Part shown: one piece after another, positions 46,201 through 56,043 of the stretch
How the letters are laid out: each line of letters begins with the position of its first letter
Numbering within the stretch: the stretch's first letter is position 1
DNA from: Beroe ovata
Lineage: Eukaryota > Ctenophora > Nuda > Beroida > Beroidae
DNA length: 56,043 nt
Assembly: GCA_946803715.1 (NCBI GenBank)
Contig: CAMPET010000299.1
Span: forward strand, 2,347 to 58,389
Reading direction: 5' to 3'
Made by a program: the position numbers and the translations under genes
Notes under the pieces: model-generated
Databases searched by the model: none
What the model was told of the DNA's origin: nothing
What the model saw: the letters and a program-made list of their open reading frames with translations, nothing else

Positions 46201-49200
46201 ACAGTGATCACGTGTGTTGTGAGCGTGAGGGGGATAGTCAGCTCCAAACATGCAACTCTGATACCTCCCGACCAGCGACCAACTCTTCACAAAACTTCCT
46301 ATAGAACTGATCTCTCCTGAACAGAGGGTTTCATGAGCTTGAACTATTGCGTTAGCAATATTCATTCCGATATAATTCTATCAGCAATATTCTGATCGAA
46401 GCAGCACATCCCGATTAGAAATCCCCGGGACTCACCGTTGCCCCTCCTCCTCCCTCCCCTCCGCCTCTTCCTGAGGGTCTGGTCCCCCTCCACATTACTG
46501 CCACACAGTCCCATGGTCCGTGTTAGGGGGTGTACCCCCAATACCAGACTACTCAACCCGTCCCAGTGAATTGTTATCTCTGGTGTGCGTGCAGTCAGGT
46601 ACAGACCGTCAAATGATACTGCAACTCCTGATATAATATCCTGGAGAGGATATCAGTTGAACTGTTCATCTATCTTCGCTGCGCATGGAGTGGGAAATAC
46701 AGTGATGATTTGGATAGATGATTTGGATAGATAAATAATGATTCTCTATAGATGGGATAGATAGCTTGTTCGAAAGAAGAATAGCGCCGGTTTTCGATGT
46801 TTTTCCAAAACATCGGGAAGAATCATCCTGCAAATCACCTACCCTCTGCTCACCCTCCCTCACCACTACTTTCTCTCCACCGAGATTGATAACCCAACCC
46901 CTCTGAATCTCCACTGGAACCCCATTGTAGTACAGAATAACGGAGGATAGAGTAGGCATGGGAATCTGCCATGAATCCCCAAATTTCACATACACAAACC
47001 ACTTTGCCGCACGTGCGTCCATGGCGGCCACGTATGTACACGCTGGTTGGTGTGGAAATTAGTGAGAGTTCTCTGATATAGAACTGTTATCTATAGATCA
47101 AGACGTCAAATACCTTATCAAAAAGTCACGTGACCACCTGATTTGTATGAGTAGTGTTCCTGTGTGAATGTAGACACATGACCTGAACCGTACAGCTGGC
47201 ACGTATTCACGAGAATTTCTACCCTAACTTTGTTACTTTCCACTATTCGCTGCAGAAAAAGATCATTGAGTAACCTTTGGCTTGCAGCTAACATGAACAA
47301 CTTAGGTACTGTGGTCTCTAGTACTTTTCAAAAAGTTAATCATATTCTTTCAGAGAATCAGAAATAGATACTTCATGTGTATTGAGAAACTGATGGTTCT
47401 TACTCTCACGTACTTTTCTGTTACAGTCAGATATTTGACAGAAGAAGAGTCTGTTTTTCTGGATGTCTGTCAATCGTAGAACTTTAGCTTCCTCATACTC
47501 ACCACTTTGTAGCTTGGTTGTGACCTTTTCCTCAACTTCGTACCACTCAACCTAACGAATAGTTCTATGATAGTTATATACCTAGTTGTGTCTCGAGCCG
47601 TGATGAAGTGGCATAACTATGCCGTTATAATTCTGTAATCAAAAACAACTCCATGATAAAGTCTGTGCCGAGAATGACATGTTTTGAAGCCGAATGAAGT
47701 TAAAGTTGCCCACTCAATGTGACAAGTTTGCATCCCCTCATCTACCTTGTGCGGGATTCCACTCCCCTCCCCCACTTCACACATCAACTCCGCCTCGCCT
47801 CCGTATTCCACCTCCACAGAGTGGGCTAGCGGGACTAGGGATAGAGGTGGGTGTGGGTCTGTGCAGTGAGTGTGAGGTTGGGAGCTCAGGGACTTCTGCT
47901 CCAGACATCCTATATACCTGGAGCAGAGGAAGTCTAGCTTGAATTCCTACTCGATTGAGGATGAATATTCAGAATATAAGTTAGTTTTCTCCCGAGCATG
48001 AAATTCTGCTTTAAGAGCCATGCTTCTTACCTCATATCACAGATATTGAGATATATCCTACAATCTGATCCACAGACGGGTGTGTCATCAAAGCAGTTGT
48101 CAGGGTATTGGCATTGTTCCAATGGGTTGTCTTGGTAACCATTCCCACCTGTCATGTGTGCATCATTCAGAGTCTGAGCAATTATTGCTCCTTTATAAAG
48201 AACACGTGACTCGTGATGAGGTTTAACTCGAGAGTTTACCGTATGAAAGTGAGCTGTAGATAGCTGGAAGTGCGGTGTATTGACCCTGTGTAGCATCCAC
48301 ATTGTTTCTGAACGCTTCCGTCAGTATTAGCAATGATGATAAGACACAGTATGCTACTTTCATTGCTGTCTAGCGTGGGTAACGCATCAGAAACTTTCCT
48401 AGATATGGTTGATCACTTCTTATAATTCCACTTCAAAATCTGTTAATTTTCAGGAATCAGTGGTTTCGAGCCCGTATGGTGACATTCCTACGGCAAATTG
48501 TGCGGGCAACTTTTGGCGGGAAAATCAATCTGAAGATTCAGGAATATGTGGAATGGGTTACGTCACCCGAATACATCAGCGAAACCATCATTCTCTTCAA
48601 GTGAGTTGTGGTGTCAAGGGAAAAAAGGTGCCAACTGCGGAGGCTGAAGTGGTGTCAATTTGAATGACATAAGCTGTGGTGCGAGTGCTCGTGTCAAACT
48701 GAAGAAAGGTGTCACAAACGTAACCGATGTTGCGTGAGGCAGCAAACTAGGAAATAAAACAAAATATCACTGTCGACAGTATGGAAACCTGTGGACAGTC
48801 TGGAAAATGCCACCAAAGATTGTTTCACTCTAGTCATCTTCACACTTACCCGATAGACGTTAGCCCATCAATGAATCATGTCACAATATATTGTTGTCCT
48901 ATTTTCGAATGCGGTCTGTATACTGTGCATATTATGAAACCACAAATTAGGATTCACAAGGGATTTGCAACGACGCAGCTGTCTTGCAGATATTACTATA
49001 TTTACACTATACAGCAATTGCACGCATGACTGCAGCTATGTCTGGTCAATAACACGAGTCATGAGTAGTGCCGGCCTCACAAATCACGAGACATGAATAC
49101 GGTAGTGTCGAACTCACACAACATGAGTCATGAAAATATCAAATGAAAATATCAAAGTGAACAATTGAGTCACACGTGACTCGTGTATTACAATATCAAG

Positions 49201-50493
49201 AACTCAAGTTGCCACTCTCTCAGGGAGTCATTCTGGCCGGAGGGGAAATGGGCAGACCCGAGTCCGCCACGAACATCCTCCGCAATCAGCCTGACAAAGC
49301 TCATGGGCCACACCAAGCTGCAGGGCATGATCAGTGATGAGGTCAGGAACATCATGGGCAAAGATACAGTTAAAGAGGGCGTCGACACGTGAGTAATTGA
49401 AGTTTATGTAGTGGAGAGGTGTGTCTCAAATGTGGAAAAGGTGTGAATTGTGAGCAGGTTCACGATTAATGTCGAATGCCACAAATGTCGAATGCTTCTG
49501 TTGTAAACTTGTAAGGGGCATACCTGCTGTTTAGAGAGTTCCTTATTCAGTTAGAATACATTTGTATGCGACAGTAATCGAATGACTGAAATGTCGTCGA
49601 GTCTCGAGACACAGTCACTTTCTATCAATCATTAGGAACATACATTAGGAACAAACATTAGGAACATAGTAGCCACATCCCTATGACGCTGGATAATGAT
49701 AGAGAACATGATAATATACTATATAGAGCATCAGTCAATCAAAACATTACCTCAGATATGTTCATTTTGGCAAAACAAAGAAAAATGAGTCGTGGAAAAT
49801 TTGGAAAAAGGTTGATTTTGCAGCTAACACACGGTCCATAAATCGAGTTTACCGCAGGATGAAAATTTTGGGTCATCGGTCGTTAAGTGATTCAATCAAA
49901 TCGGTATCTAATTTGCAAATTAGGGATTCATTTTGGTCTCATCCAATAGATATCGCGACCTCAATGACACGTACAATGGTAATTCAGCAAATAGGTTTTG
50001 GCTAATGTGCTGCCTCAAACAACACCGCAGACCAAAAAGGTAAAGCTCAAGATTTGTCGCTCGCAACCAAAAATAGAAAACGGATGTATTTCGCGGTATT
50101 TGTGTTAATTTAATACGTTTTTCGAATCTTCCTGTTTTGAAATAAATATGTCTTGTGGTCATTGCATATTGAGAGCAAACGATTAAATAAACTATGAATA
50201 TCGATCAATTAATCTGGAACGTTTTGAGTTATTTGAATCTAATAAGGGAACATGCGATTCAATTTCTATAAAGTGACTATGAAATATTCGTATTATTTTT
50301 AATCTTATCAATTTGTTTCAGAGTGTTCAGGATGTTCCAGGCTAAGGAACTTAATCGCTTGCTGTTTTACAAGATCACCGAGAGCCTGATTGAGGCAATA
50401 TTTCCCGACAACAAAATACGGCAAACACTAACCTTACTACGTCATAACATTAACAACAGAGCAATCATCCGTAGTCATAGTAGTTCGTCGTGA
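40249..50493 (+). CDS. SNX25: Sorting nexin 25 (PXA-RGS-PX-nexin C)
   Basis: Eighteen exons join in phase to 857 residues: 40249-40407, 40516-40701, 40780-40913, 41023-41160, 41250-41367, 41468-41611, 41837-41941, 42101-42312, 43370-43451, 43556-43795, 44002-44130, 44308-44409, 44671-44785, 45024-45163, 45359-45444, 48454-48600, 49224-49388, 50322-50493. Human SNX25 is 840 residues. Hydrophobic N-terminal segments (LLSLLLIFIIGFF) anchor it in membrane. The PXA domain (about 60-245) has ILLYLLLPKHSFQCYPMRVL, the RGS domain (about 370-500) FVLRNSISLQYFIDFMN, the PX domain about 550-640, and nexin C NQWFRARMVTFLRQIVRATF with YVEWVTSPEYISE. Known relatives act in endosome/ER lipid traffic and TGF-beta receptor turnover. 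Two introns contain other ORFs (see 42479-43210 and 46002-48363). The 43795 donor (GTCAGA) is weak. Confidence 0.92.
42479..43210 (+). CDS. Same-strand ORF inside an SNX25 intron, unidentified
   Basis: A 243-codon ORF with its own ATG and TAG fills most of the 1,057-base intron that splits the SNX25 RGS domain. The peptide starts MLHETMAYPVATGCD and has a Pro/Ser/His-rich middle. A basic stretch (SNKLLKKKGIQKKSD, then GRKRIVV) could be a nuclear signal, and a Cys/His cluster lies at the end (CDETCIVCALAKPELRTRHH followed by Cys). No family is recognised. It may be a nested intronless gene, or an alternative terminal exon giving an SNX25 truncated in the RGS domain. The length of the open frame in a genome with frequent stops argues that it is real, but there is no homology support. 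Confidence 0.5.
   Translation: MLHETMAYPVATGCDVVPLTPPMLHVLKHEPCLVVSAGGYKMFNVPPWIINRQQSNTISIYNPAMKLLKRLRKTTACCVPAISSHHLYSMDSFAEHHDSVPFSQLQHIPEHSIPFPSPPTYAPIGRPQKTSTPIGEIPFSNPTGIPSLSGIPFKPPRSSSTRGVKVSRSNKLLKKKGIQKKSDPVRHGRKRIVVPLASEMESLLPLDEKIPQPRICDETCIVCALAKPELRTRHHCTAYYSRK
43896..43931 (+). other. Possible 36-base in-phase microexon of SNX25
   Basis: CTTGTCAG before and GTAAGC after bracket exactly 12 codons (LAIPIMHSTYFN), phase 0 on both sides, between exons that also meet in phase 0. It could be an optional insert just before the PX domain. Confidence 0.45.
46002..48363 (-). CDS. Secreted Kazal-Ig-vWD protein nested antisense in SNX25
   Basis: Ten exons join in phase to 416 residues: 48240-48363, 48031-48148, 47746-47917, 47503-47551, 47414-47466, 47138-47249, 46843-47042, 46436-46640, 46135-46316, 46002-46037. 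It opens with a signal peptide (MKVAYCVLSSLLILTEA). A Kazal/follistatin-like module follows (about 54-100; DTPVCGSDCRIYLNICDMR). Next is a short Ig-like fold with Cys-Trp-Cys spacing (AELMCEVGEGSGIPHKVEWY, FFCQISDC; about 112-172). Then a von Willebrand type D domain starts at CQLYGSGHVSTF (about 187) and includes VSFDGLYL and MGLCGSN. The last coding exon has 12 codons. The whole gene lies in the 3,009-base SNX25 intron 45445-48453 on the opposite strand. It should be extracellular, perhaps a matrix or growth-factor-binding protein; no ortholog is named. Confidence 0.85.
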
Positions 50494-52541
50494 ATGCAGA
50501 TATTACCTAGCTGTTTACATGTTAATTATAAAGTCCTATGATTGGGAATTTGTTTGTTGTATAGGTATTCATATTATCCTGACATATAACACATCACAAT
50601 TCACATAGCTTCCTTAATACCTTCACTGTTGCGTTTTTAGTGCGTAAGTTAATCTAATAGTTTCAGCACCCCCTAAATAGCGCTATTTTTGTGTAATCAT
50701 AGATGTACAAACTCTCGATCGCTGAGATAATTTTATTTGTTGTTATTTCGCTAATTCATCACGATTATTTTACTTTAATTCTGTTGATTTATTTACTTAT
50801 CATCAGAATGTGTATCACTCCGTGTAATGATGTTGCTCCGAATGCATAGGCACTATGTAGATTGAAGCCGTTCTCAAATCCACAGCCTCCATGAATATTC
50901 ACCATTCTGCCGCTAATGGGCCATGCATGGACACACCGAAAAAGATCATTTTTGCGAACACCGAATGCATTTGTAATGGGTATTCTCGCGCCGCGCGGTC
51001 AGTTATGCAATTAAGACGCGTAAATTGTGAGCGCGCGTCACTGATAAATGCCGTCCGATTTCGATCGTTTGCTTGCGCAGGACGCATCCTGTATGCGGTA
51101 AATAGTTCACCCTTTCGTTGTTCATGTTTCGTTTGACTTCTTCGCGTTCTCCTTCCTATTTCAGTTCCGAATCTTGTTTGATATTCAATCAATGAACCTA
51201 TCACCTATCCAATATCCATGGGTTGTCACTTGTCACAACTTCCACAAAATGTAGATCTAGAGTTTAGGTACGGCTAAGGCAATTACCACACTGACTTGAC
51301 AATAGTGGATGGTATTGTTATAATTGCTCTCCAAATACATCATCAGATATCTGCGTGTAAGCATACCTTGTCTATTTACTCTCTAGACATTTACTAGTAG
51401 GTGAATTCCCTACCTAGCTTTTATAACGTGCAAGCTAATTATTGCTCACTACTTCATTGGTTATAGTCTAGGCAAGATAGTTCGTTATTGACACATCACG
51501 ATGAAAAGGTTAGTTTTTGAGTGCTTTGTTCCTGGTGAAATATCGGATGTCCTTATAAAGCATAATCAAAGCCCATGGCCCAAATAAAAGGAATTTCAAT
51601 GATTTTGATTCATTTTGATTCGAACTTGTTTTGATCACAGATTTTTCGTTAACTTCTCTATATATCTCTGTAAAGGCAAATCTAACTGTTATCTACTCAC
51701 ATGTTTGCTGTTTGTCTCCATAAACCATACAATGAGTACCATCATAAGTTAAACATGAGACTCATTATTCAATAATGATGAGTGATCAAATTCCTGAGAT
51801 TTCGCCGGCCTACATAGTTCTCGAGAGTCGCTCGAAGTTGAAATCGTTGGAAATTCTTACAGACCCAAATAGTTCTTTGCTTTGCCTCTATTATGCCGAC
51901 TCTGAGTACTTGCTGACAAGTTAACTATCTCATATTTGAATGTGATAGCTTTGGATAACAATATGGCTCAATGCCAGCGAGAGAGTCAAGTGAGAGAGAG
52001 AAGCGACCTTCTTCTACTGTGTGCGAGTATTCTGTAGAGTTGTAGTTTGTACAATGTACATTCTGTGTGTTTGTCAGTGAGTAGCTATATGCTACCCCAG
52101 CACTCACGAGCTGTACACTGTACAGTGTAGGTAATACACGAATTAAAGTGAACACGTGCTACTAATTAAGTGTGATCATAGTTTTATTTTTAATCGACGT
52201 GCTATGTGCGTCCATAGCAACATTTCGATCACATTCACCGTTTAGTGCAGCGTCATGATTACTGGAAGTAGACACTCGTATGTGTGTTGTACTGTTTAAA
52301 TGAGAGTTAGCCTGTACACGGTGTTTAGTTGTACTCTGGACTCTCACTATATATGATTTGTACACATAACAGAGAAATGAGACTCTGTGATGTATGCTGA
52401 CTTAGTACGGTTGTACTTGTGCAATTCACATTTACTGATAATACTCGCAATCTATCGTTGCATACCGAAATTTATCGAAAAATTATAGACCGTTTTGAAA
52501 TCTTCACCACTCACATCCTGCACAATTCTAGCACTATTAAC
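50494..52541. other. Intergenic region before the tetraspanin gene
   Basis: SNX25 3' UTR followed by unique AT-rich DNA. A GCGC patch lies at 50988-51040 (CTCGCGCCGCGCGGTC, GAGCGCGCGTC). Antisense ORFs at 50891-51204 cross this patch and are not supported. The tetraspanin promoter must lie at the right end; no specific element is recognised. Confidence 0.45.
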
Positions 52542-54081
52542 ATGGGAGATTGTTGTGCATCCACGAGCAAATGCCTGCTGGTGATCATCAACACGCCCAT
52601 CACTCTGGCTGGCTTGGTCATGCTCGTCGCGGGCGGAGCTTTCAAAATCAACGAGAAGATGGATCTCTTTCCTGAGCTGGACGAGTATAGGTGAGACATA
52701 CTCACAGTTTCTTTTCATTGACTCCTTCACAAAACACTTTGGACTCCTTCACAAAACACTGAGGACTCCTTCACAAAACACTGAGGACTCCTTCACAAAA
52801 CACTTTGGAGTTTAGGACTCCTAATGGGGATCACTCAGTTTGATCATTGCAGTACTGAGTTTTGACGGACAACAGTATAATACTTTGCCGTGCTAACACA
52901 AATATCACATGCCTCACGGCTCACAAACCCCGCAGCCAGAGTGTGAATAACGTGGTGATACCCATGCTTATTCTCGGAGCTATCTTCCTACTCATTGGAT
53001 TCCTGGGATGTGTCGGGGCTTGTACTGAGAAGAGCTGGCTCCTCAAGCCATACTTCTTCCTGGTGTTTCTTATCGTTATCGCGCAAATCGCTATCATCAT
53101 TGTCGGTGTGTAGTATTGAATATATCACTATCATTTGAATTTATCGGAATACATCAATCGACCACGCTCGCTACTTCACGATGCGATTGCCCGAATCTTA
53201 GCATTGCTATTGACTAAATTGTGAGCGATAAATTTTGAGCGATTAACTTTGATGCAGCTAGTGATGGCCGACCGCTTTCTCTTCCTTTCTATAATGATAA
53301 AAGTAGTAATGTCATGCCTGCTATTGCTCTGATTAAGGTGCCCATCATTTCAGGTGTCGTGAAGAAGGATGATGTGAAGAAAAGTGCGAAAGAGGCTGGA
53401 GAAGACATATTGACTCGGTACAAGGGGAAGTACGTCACGGAAAACGGGGACGAGCTGACGAATGAGGAGGCCCTTGCTGTCAACACTTTCCAAAAAGTCA
53501 TGGAGTGTTGTGGGTGAGTTTGTCTTGTCATGGGGTAATATTCAGTTATTTTGATGAAATCAGTCATGATTCTACATCTTTTTATTGGTTCTTCAATTGT
53601 TGATGCCTATTGTTAAATACATGGTACGCACCAATCAGGTATGAAAATGGACCAGCCTGGTGGAAAACCACAACCAGTACCAGCGTTCCCCCTGGATGTT
53701 GTAGTGGCTGGAAATACGATGACAACTTTGCCATTACTGTAAGTGCTACTCCACAAGATAACTGTTAACATGTCATCTTACCACTCGACTTCAGAAAGTG
53801 ATCTAAACAATACCATGGCCGTTCAAGTTTAACCCGAAACCGACTTTCAACCCGACTATTGACTCCCTCTTTCCCAGTCTGAAAACGCGCTGGTTGATAA
53901 CTGTAACAACACTGGCGATATGTCGACAATTGGGTGCTCCGAGGCTATTGACAACATTCTCGATGAGTTTGGTTCAGTGATAATCGGTGCTATCGCGGCA
54001 ATTGTCCTGTTTGAGATCCTGTGCCTGGCTGGAGCTTGTTTCATTTGGAAAAGAAGTGGAGACGATAACAAATTCGCGTGA
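52542..54081 (+). CDS. Tetraspanin
   Basis: Five exons join in phase to 260 residues: 52542-52690, 52936-53105, 53354-53513, 53639-53738, 53878-54081. Tetraspanins are four-pass membrane proteins that organise receptor and adhesion microdomains. Membrane segments are about 12-33, 55-78, 85-105 and 226-250. The large extracellular loop has the signature CCG (158-160), PPGCCSG and two further cysteines, the usual six-cysteine pattern. The first residues MGDCCASTSKCLL carry juxtamembrane cysteines suited to palmitoylation, and Gly2 could be myristoylated. The short cytosolic tail ends RSGDDNKFA. The family is certain; which tetraspanin it is cannot be told. Confidence 0.95.
52719..52806. repeat. 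22-base tandem repeat, four copies, in tetraspanin intron 1
   Basis: GGACTCCTTCACAAAACACT with a variable TT/GA end repeats four times. Confidence 0.95.
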
Positions 54082-54390
54082 TAATGAACAGGAGCTTATG
54101 TTTAGTGACTCTACATAGTTAGTGAATATAAAGTTATTGCTGGTATTTGATAGCAGCTGCTTTTGTTTGACTACAGCAATTTCGAATTCCCTTAGTAATC
54201 TTTTCGAGTTATCATATGGCCAATTTTCATCGTAATTTGTCATGAATGCTATCACAATTCAACTCTTGCATTTCATTTATCGCACGAACCGCAATCTTGT
54301 TGAGATCACTGTATACAGCTTTGAAGAATTTGGCAGCCGTCCATCTTCAAATATATATAGTCGTACGATGGCATAGCTCAAAACTATCTA

Positions 54391-54396
54391 AATAAA
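54391..54396 (+). terminator. Polyadenylation signal AATAAA for the tetraspanin
   Basis: A canonical AATAAA stands 310 bases after the tetraspanin stop. A second AATAAA occurs at about 54525 and could be an alternative. Confidence 0.45.
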
Positions 54397-54749
54397 GAAA
54401 TGAACGTACGTGCAGCGCGCTGTAACCCACTCTATGGCGCCGCGCCATACAAATACGTGATTCTGAAGTTGTGCAAAGTGTGACCATTGCTACTGTGCCA
54501 TAGGTCCCTGTTTTGGACTTATGAAATAAACTTGAGAGTCTTAGTGGTACCAGTTTAATCAGTTCATGATATCACAAGATTCTCCGGTAATCCTCCTGAA
54601 ACCCACTTTCCAATTCTCAAGCCGTAAGTAGTGTGTAAACATTCCATACATTGTATAGTGTATTGTGAATAATAGTGGTCATACCATAGGCCATACATTG
54701 CATCATGTATTGTATTTCATGTAGGAGCCCTGATATAAGGCGTGGGCAG

Positions 54750-56043
54750 AGAGCATTTGGACATGGAAAATGAAATCAGCGCTCAAAATGCCTACAAATC
54801 GATGAATAGGGGATAGAAACTGAGCAAGCAAACACATAAGACCCTTATCTGACCCCTAATTTGGGTGTAGCTGACATAGGCGATTGTCACAATGGACCAG
54901 GACCTCGAAAACGGAATCAGTGCTCAAAATTACATAGGAAATGATGATAAGGGTACTCAAATTGAGTATATTAATATCCGACACCCCTTATCTCATATCT
55001 GACCCCTTATTTGATTGGCAAAACATTGTCACGTGGTGCAAAATACCCCTGGATAATCGCTGTGATCCATGTAGTTGAGCCAGGTCTCAACTAAGCGATG
55101 TGTGACATGAGTGAGAAGTGTATTGTGATATGTCGAGTGTTCTGGTCATGCGCTTTGCAGTGGCCTAGTACTGATACAGCTAGATCAACTCATGGGGCAG
55201 AGAATTAGGCTAGATCCTGCTAACACTCCCCGTCGCAGTCGATACTAGCTGCAGCATGAACAGAACCCAAGACTGGTTTTGCATTGTGATTGGGTCAAGG
55301 AACACCGATGATACAGCCGACCTGATGCTGACGGCTAGTATGCAACAACACACTACATTCGACCTGAACCCATGGCTACACTACACAATCAACTAAACTC
55401 GATGAGCTGGGTCAACCGACCCGAACACTAAGTACAAAAGTCTGTTTTATTAGTCTGAAATCTCAAAAATATTTCCTTATGATCTAGTTCTCATGCTAAT
55501 TGTACAAGTTGCAGCATCTAATTGATCACGTGTTCTTGATCAAATTGATCACATGTTCTGTCCACTATCGACGGACATCAAATCAACCAATTATGATTAC
55601 TTACTCAACGTTTCTTATGTAATTTTCAACGCTGATTCCATTTTTCGAGGTCTCATTCCTCTGTGACCACACCCTGTGCCAGTTTCGGTCAAATAAGGGG
55701 TCAGATAAGGGGTCATATAAGGGTCTCAGGCGTTAGCTTGCCCAATTTCATCCCTTAATCATTGCATTTCACTGTTTCCTACGTAATTTTGAGCGCTGAT
55801 TCCATTTTTCGAGGTCCCAATAATCTGTGACTAAGCCCTATGCCAGTATCCGGAAAATAAGGGGTCAGATAAGGGCCTCAGGCGCTTCCTAGCTCAATTT
55901 TGCACCTTAACTATTGTAAATCATCATTTCCCAGGTAATTTTGGGCGCTGGTTCCATTTTTCGAGGTCCCAATGATCTGCGACCACGCTCTATGCCAGTA
56001 TCCGGATAATAAGGGGTCAGATAAGGGTCTCGGGAGTTTGCTT
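54750..56043. repeat. Foldback-like element with inverted tandem repeats
   Basis: The right arm (about 55600-56043, running off the window) has three direct copies of a 150-165-base unit marked by TTCCATTTTTCGAGGTC and AAGGGGTCAGATAAGG. The left arm (about 54750-55015) has at least two copies of the same unit in inverse orientation (GACCTCGAAAACGGAATCAG, ACCCCTTATCTCA). About 580 bases of unrelated DNA lie between. Inverted arms built of subrepeats around a unique centre resemble foldback transposons. No transposase is visible. Confidence 0.75.

Noticed and set aside
1-56043. CRISPR arrays, bacterial operons, tRNA or rRNA genes
   Set aside because: None seen; repeats are satellite or transposon-like and all supported genes have spliceosomal introns or animal-type domains.

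Overview
This is animal nuclear DNA. It has many short GT-AG introns (about 50-1,350 bases, one of 3 kb), no operons, and families typical of a ciliated metazoan: a tetraspanin, a rhodopsin-class GPCR, a PLAT-lipoxygenase, a sorting nexin, a dynein-arm assembly factor and a secreted Kazal/Ig/vWD protein. Gene density is high, base composition is moderate with scattered GCGCGC-rich patches, and there is a CR1/L2-like retrotransposon remnant. I would guess an early-branching marine invertebrate such as a sponge, cnidarian or placozoan, but nothing here fixes the phylum. I built the gene models by hand, requiring GT/AG sites and reading-phase continuity between exons.

Layout. 20-226 (-): one exon of an unidentified helical protein that runs off the window. 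3912-4610 (+): 3' end of a non-LTR retrotransposon. 4790-6585 (+): TTC23-type TPR protein. 6927-9099 (+): DNAAF3. 10387-10626 (+): small uncertain ORF. 12604-15213 (+): unidentified Cys-rich protein. 17139-19503 (+): PLAT-lipoxygenase with a possible N-myristoylation signal. 23238-25069 (+): orphan GPCR. 25814-26524 (+): small membrane protein with PPxY motifs. 28672-38638 (-): 26-exon protein with three RRMs and a long low-complexity tail. 40249-50493 (+): SNX25. Inside SNX25 introns lie a same-strand ORF (42479-43210) and a complete antisense gene (46002-48363) for a signal peptide-Kazal-Ig-vWD protein. 52542-54081 (+): tetraspanin. 54750-56043: inverted and tandem repeats resembling a foldback element.

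Functional links are modest. TTC23-like and DNAAF3 are adjacent, co-oriented and both cilium-related. The RRM gene and SNX25 are divergent, and the 1.6 kb between them carries two abutting near-perfect palindromes and a GC-rich dispersed repeat. The points most worth checking are the lipoxygenase (Gly instead of Ile at the C-terminal iron-ligand position, plus an MGxxxS N-terminus), the nested Kazal-Ig-vWD gene, and the unusual RRM1-RRM2-coil-RS-RRM3-tail protein.
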